Shown in pieces: positions 6,272 to 9,116 of a stretch of 9,116 bases of DNA; the stretch's first letter is position 1, and each line of letters opens with the position of its first letter. Below the pieces are notes generated by a model. The model worked only from the letters and a program-made list of their open reading frames with translations. It was not told the origin of the DNA and ran no database searches. Origin of the DNA: Acetomicrobium sp. UBA5826 (GTDB lineage: Bacteria; Synergistota; Synergistia; Synergistales; Acetomicrobiaceae); assembly GCF_002433005.1 (NCBI RefSeq), contig NZ_DJHF01000016.1:15215-24330 (forward strand). Reading direction: 5' to 3'. The position numbers and the translations under genes were made by a program.

Positions 6272-7639
6272 ATGGCAAATGTCAAATGGTCGGTTACGCC
6301 GGAAGAAGTCTTTCCGACATTGGAAAGGTGGGTGTTGCGCGACGGATTCGACATAGTGGTCGATATGGAAAAGTCCCAGGGCAGCTGGATAGTCGATGCC
6401 CGAACGGGAGAGAAGTGGCTTGATTTTTACACCTTCTTTGCCTCTGCGCCCTTTGGGATGAATCATCCCAAGCTTGCCAACGACGAATTCAAGGAAAAGA
6501 TCTTCAGGGCGGCCATAAACAAGGTGGCAAATTCCGACATATATACCGTGGAGATGGCCGAGTTCGTTAAGACCTTTTCCGAGGTGGCCCTGCCGAAAGG
6601 TTTTAATCACCTCTTCTTCATCGACTACGGAACTTTGGCCATAGAAAACGCCTTGAAAGTGGCGATGGACCGGAAGGTAAGAAAGCTCCTTGCCCAGGGC
6701 AAGATCACCAAGGGTGTGGCCATGGACGGCAAAAAGGGAACGAAGGTCATTCATTTTAGGGATGCCTTCCATGGAAGGAGCGGCTACACACTTTCATTGA
6801 CCAATACCGCCGATCCCAACAAACATCAGTACTTCGCCAAATACGATTGGCCCAGGGTGTTAAACCCCAAAATAATTTGGCCACTCGAGGAACACATAGA
6901 TGCCGTGAGATGGGAGGAGGAAGTCTCGGAAAGCCAAATATTAAAGCACCTCTGGGATGACCCCGACGCCTACTGCGCCATAATACTGGAGACCATCCAG
7001 GGCGAGGGGGGAGACAACCACTTCAGGACCGAATTCTTCAAGAAGCTCCGCAAGATTTGCGATGAATACGACCTCATGCTCATTTTGGACGAAGTCCAGT
7101 GCGGCATGGGCATAACGGGCAAGATGTGGGCCTTCGAGCATCACGACATCACCCCCGATATAGCAGCCTTCGGAAAGAAGTCCCAGGTCTGTGGCATCAT
7201 GGTCGGTCCTAAGGTCGACGAGGTCCCGGAAAACTGTTTTACCGTCTCAAGCCGCATCAACTCCACCTGGGGCGGCAATGTCTGTGACATGGTAAGGTCC
7301 ACCAGGTACCTGGAGATCTATCGCGACGACAACGTCTTGCACTACGTCGAAAACATAGCCGGACCTCAATTGTTTAACGGTCTGAAAGCGCTGGGCGAGG
7401 AATTTCCAAAGCTTCTGTCGAATATCAGGGGCAAGGGGCTCATGTGTGCCTTCGATCTGCCCTGCGCCGACATAAGGGCAAAGTTCTTAAAGAAGATGCA
7501 GGAAAAACACGTCCTGATCCTCCCCTGCGGCACTCGTTCTGTGAGGTTCCGCCCCGCGCTCAACATAACGCCTGAGGAGATAGACAGAGGCCTTTCCCTT
7601 GCAAAGGAAGCACTAGCAGAGCTCGACAGAGAAGTTTAG
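6272..7639 (+). CDS. lat: L-lysine 6-aminotransferase
   Basis: A PLP-dependent class III aminotransferase of 455 residues that moves the epsilon-amino group of L-lysine to 2-oxoglutarate. The products are glutamate and 2-aminoadipate-6-semialdehyde, which cyclises to piperideine-6-carboxylate. The sequence resembles mycobacterial LAT as I recall it along its whole length: LDFYTFFASAPFGMNHP (50–66), FHGRSGYTLSLTNT (166–179), ILETIQGEGGDNHFR (238–252), LILDEVQCGMG (270–280) with the PLP-pyridine aspartate D273, AFGKKSQVCG (299–308) with likely Schiff-base lysine K302, SSRINSTWGGN (326–336) and SVRFRPALNITPEEID (423–438). These LAT-specific stretches separate it from ornithine or acetylornithine aminotransferases. 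It appears monocistronic, with a possible promoter before it and a strong terminator behind. A role in lysine catabolism or in making a 2-aminoadipate precursor is inferred; no dehydrogenase partner is in the window. Confidence 0.9.
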   Translation: MANVKWSVTPEEVFPTLERWVLRDGFDIVVDMEKSQGSWIVDARTGEKWLDFYTFFASAPFGMNHPKLANDEFKEKIFRAAINKVANSDIYTVEMAEFVKTFSEVALPKGFNHLFFIDYGTLAIENALKVAMDRKVRKLLAQGKITKGVAMDGKKGTKVIHFRDAFHGRSGYTLSLTNTADPNKHQYFAKYDWPRVLNPKIIWPLEEHIDAVRWEEEVSESQILKHLWDDPDAYCAIILETIQGEGGDNHFRTEFFKKLRKICDEYDLMLILDEVQCGMGITGKMWAFEHHDITPDIAAFGKKSQVCGIMVGPKVDEVPENCFTVSSRINSTWGGNVCDMVRSTRYLEIYRDDNVLHYVENIAGPQLFNGLKALGEEFPKLLSNIRGKGLMCAFDLPCADIRAKFLKKMQEKHVLILPCGTRSVRFRPALNITPEEIDRGLSLAKEALAELDREV

Positions 7640-7663
7640 CCTTCCGAAAGGCCTTAGGTTTTT

Positions 7664-7713
7664 GAAATGCTAAAAAGAGGCGGATGTGCACATCTGCCTC
7701 TTTTTAGCATTTC
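7664..7713. terminator. Rho-independent terminator, 50-nt near-perfect palindrome
   Basis: The left arm 7664–7688 and right arm 7689–7713 are reverse complements over 25 bp with one G·T wobble. The GC-richer core GAGGCGGATGTG (7677–7688) pairs with CACATCTGCCTC (7689–7700). An A-tract (7672–7676) precedes it and a T-tract (7701–7705) follows, so it could terminate transcription in both directions. It begins 24 nt after the lat stop and separates lat from the DUF3084 gene. Confidence 0.88.
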
Positions 7714-7761
7714 GCACATTTCGCATATGGCAAATTCCTATCCTTCGTGGTATGTTTCAAT

Positions 7762-7767
7762 GGGAGG
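7762..7767 (+). promoter_or_regulatory. Ribosome binding site deciding a TTG start
   Basis: GGGAGG lies 7 nt upstream of TTG 7775. An in-frame TAA (7772–7774) directly precedes the TTG, so no earlier start in this frame is possible. Confidence 0.75.
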
Positions 7768-7774
7768 TGGATAA

Positions 7775-8971
7775 TTGAGATACGGCTTGAGCGAACTTAA
7801 CTGGGAGTTGGTCTTTTCCCTCGTCATTGCTAGCGCGATAGTCGCTTACATCGGCGATATTTTGGGAATGAAGCTTGGCAAAAAGAGGATAAGCCTCTTC
7901 GGCATGAGGCCCAAATATACGTCTCGTTTTATAACAGTCGTGACGGGTGTTTCCATTGCCCTTGTCACGCTTTTCGTCATGGCCGTAGCATCCGACACGG
8001 TCAGGGTGGCTTTGTTTAACATGAAATACATCCAAAGGGAGATATCAAACCTCACCGCCGAGCTGAGCAAAAGCAGAAGCGAGCTCGAAAACCTTCAGAT
8101 AGATTTATTCAAAAGCCAGGCGGAACTTTCCGAAAAGGAAAGGCAGTTGCAAAAAGTTGAAAAAGATCTCGCCGACAACCTGGACAAATTGCGTCAGGTG
8201 GAAGAAGAGGTTGCGAGGCTTAACGATAAAGCCAGGGAACTTGAGGCTGATAAAAGGAAACTGAGCGACGAGCTCGAGGAAATGAAAAAAGAACGGGACA
8301 ACCTCGAAAGCCAGATAGCCGAACTTAAGGCCCAAGCTGCGGAGCTTAGAGAAAACCTGGAAAAGGTCAAGGAAGGAAGGATATTGGTCCTTGCGGGGGA
8401 ATTGTTGACCCAGATGCCAATCGATCCCGCTTCGGCGAAGGATTTGGAAATAGGCGACGCTATAAGCAAGTTGAAGGAGAATGCCCGGCTGGTCTTATCA
8501 CTGCGAACGGGGTTGCGACCCGAAGCCATAGACCTTCGCATAGACGAAGGCGAGCTTGAGGATGCCTTAAAGCAGATAAGAGAAAGCAAAGGAAGGAAGG
8601 TCATCAGGTTGGAAGTTGCCACTAATGCCGTGGTGGGTGAGAAGATCGATTGCGTCGTGAGCGTTCACGATAGCGTGAAAATTTACGCCTCCGGAGAGGT
8701 CCTGGTCAGCGAAGTTTTTCTGAAGCCCTTGAGCGAAGAAGAGGCCGAGATCGAGCTTTATAACCTGCTAAGGCAAGTTAACTTGAAGGCTCAAAGGGAC
8801 GGCATACTTCCCGATCCCATTTCGGGAACGGTGGGCAACCTTGAGGCCACCGAGTTCTTCGATGCCGTGGAGAAGTTGAGCAACACGACGCCCCCCTTCA
8901 AGGTTAACGTCATCGCCGCCACCGACACCTACACAGAAGGTCCGGTTCGCGTTAAAATAGAGGTTGATTAA
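7775..8971 (+). CDS. DUF3084 membrane-anchored coiled-coil protein
   Basis: A 398-residue protein of the DUF3084 type, whose function is unknown. A hydrophobic span at about 12–30 (LVFSLVIASAIVAYIGDIL) is followed by a basic, cytosolic-looking loop, GKKRISLFGMRPKYTSRF (35–52), strongly typical of the family. A second span covers about 53–71, and VRVALFNM (77–83) follows. Residues 85–200 form a long heptad-rich, highly charged coiled coil. From about 201 a globular domain begins (GRILVLAGELL), ending in a conserved-looking Pro/Gly segment DGILPDPISGTVG (342–354) and a beta-rich tail. With both membrane segments at the N-terminus, coil and C-terminal domain should lie on one side of the membrane, probably outside given the positive loop. 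TTG 7775 is the only start compatible with the upstream stop and ribosome binding site. It follows a terminator, so it probably has its own promoter, which I could not place with confidence. Confidence 0.83.
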   Translation: MRYGLSELNWELVFSLVIASAIVAYIGDILGMKLGKKRISLFGMRPKYTSRFITVVTGVSIALVTLFVMAVASDTVRVALFNMKYIQREISNLTAELSKSRSELENLQIDLFKSQAELSEKERQLQKVEKDLADNLDKLRQVEEEVARLNDKARELEADKRKLSDELEEMKKERDNLESQIAELKAQAAELRENLEKVKEGRILVLAGELLTQMPIDPASAKDLEIGDAISKLKENARLVLSLRTGLRPEAIDLRIDEGELEDALKQIRESKGRKVIRLEVATNAVVGEKIDCVVSVHDSVKIYASGEVLVSEVFLKPLSEEEAEIELYNLLRQVNLKAQRDGILPDPISGTVGNLEATEFFDAVEKLSNTTPPFKVNVIAATDTYTEGPVRVKIEVD

Positions 8972-9004
8972 ATGCAAATCATGCAAAGAGGAGGCGCTGG
9001 ATCC

Positions 9005-9116
9005 ATGCTCATAGTGGAATGTCAGGTTTGCGGGGAGGTCAAGGTTTTGGCCGGTGACCCCGATTACGATGGCATGGCCAGGGCGTCGTGGATATGCGCC
9101 AAGTGCGGAACGGGCC
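9005..9116 (+). CDS. Start of a zinc-ribbon-like protein (cut by window end)
   Basis: The first 37 codons of an open frame that runs off the window. They contain CQVC (C6–C9) and CAKC (C31–C34), two CxxC knuckles about 21 residues apart, as in a zinc ribbon. AGAGGAGG (8987–8994) lies 10 nt before ATG 9005. In-frame ATGs at 8972 and 8981 sit before that site and are less likely. The gene begins 33 nt after the DUF3084 stop and is probably in the same transcript. The family cannot be told from this fragment. Confidence 0.6.
   Translation, partial: MLIVECQVCGEVKVLAGDPDYDGMARASWICAKCGTG

Noticed and set aside
6266..6772. Minus-strand open frame of 168 codons opposite lat
   Set aside because: It is antisense to conserved aminotransferase sequence and has no recognisable motif or ribosome binding site.
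7639..7663. Small hairpin GCCTT-CCGA-AAGGC followed by a T-run after lat
   Set aside because: The stem is only 5 bp and the T-run starts 6 nt after it; the strong palindrome just downstream makes a separate terminator call unnecessary.
7714..7774. Promoter for the DUF3084 gene
   Set aside because: A promoter is expected after the terminator, but no -35/-10 pair with acceptable spacing stood out.
1..9116. tRNA, rRNA, CRISPR array, insertion sequence, phage or defence genes
   Set aside because: No tandem spaced repeats, transposase or integrase motifs, or recognisable RNA gene sequences were seen on either strand.

Overview
The window looks like a stretch of ordinary chromosome from an anaerobic, probably amino-acid-fermenting bacterium. 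Several things point to Synergistota, perhaps an Acetomicrobium-like member: the order rplQ–ecfA1–ecfA2–ecfT–truA–mreB/mbl–flagellar rod genes, a DUF3084 membrane protein, and a lysine 6-aminotransferase. The taxonomic call is an inference from gene content and order, with no marker search behind it. All supported genes lie on the + strand, GC looks intermediate, and GTG/TTG starts are common (three GTG, one TTG).

Positions 1–4527 form a tightly packed gene string: the 3' end of rplQ (ribosomal protein L17), an ECF transporter energizing module (EcfA1, EcfA2, EcfT, overlapping or nearly touching), truA (tRNA pseudouridine synthase) and an MreB/Mbl actin homologue for cell shape. No substrate-binding S component is present, so the module is likely the shared, group II type that serves S components encoded elsewhere.

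Positions 4571–5729 are the most unusual part. The region should hold the flagellar rod and P-ring genes that often follow mbl/mreB. What is there is an N-terminal FlgF-type rod protein fragment joined in frame to an internal piece of FlgI (P-ring protein). A second break, with loss of roughly 120 codons and a frame change, leads into the true FlgI C-terminus. Everything expected between flgF and flgI (flgG, flgA, flgH) is absent. A short, intact-looking flgJ (rod-binding domain only) follows, and a cysteine-cluster (YkgJ-type) protein overlaps it. This reads as a flagellar operon collapsed by at least two deletions.

Positions 6155–7713 hold a separate unit: a possible sigma-A type promoter, the lysine 6-aminotransferase gene lat, and a 50-nt near-perfect palindrome that forms a strong terminator. 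Positions 7775–8971 encode a DUF3084 protein with two N-terminal membrane segments and a long coiled coil. The start of a zinc-ribbon-like protein follows and is cut by the window end.

No gene-free stretch exceeds about 135 bases. I saw no tRNA, rRNA, CRISPR, insertion sequence or phage genes. I did not find a wholly new system; the flagellar deletion scar is the observation most worth following up.
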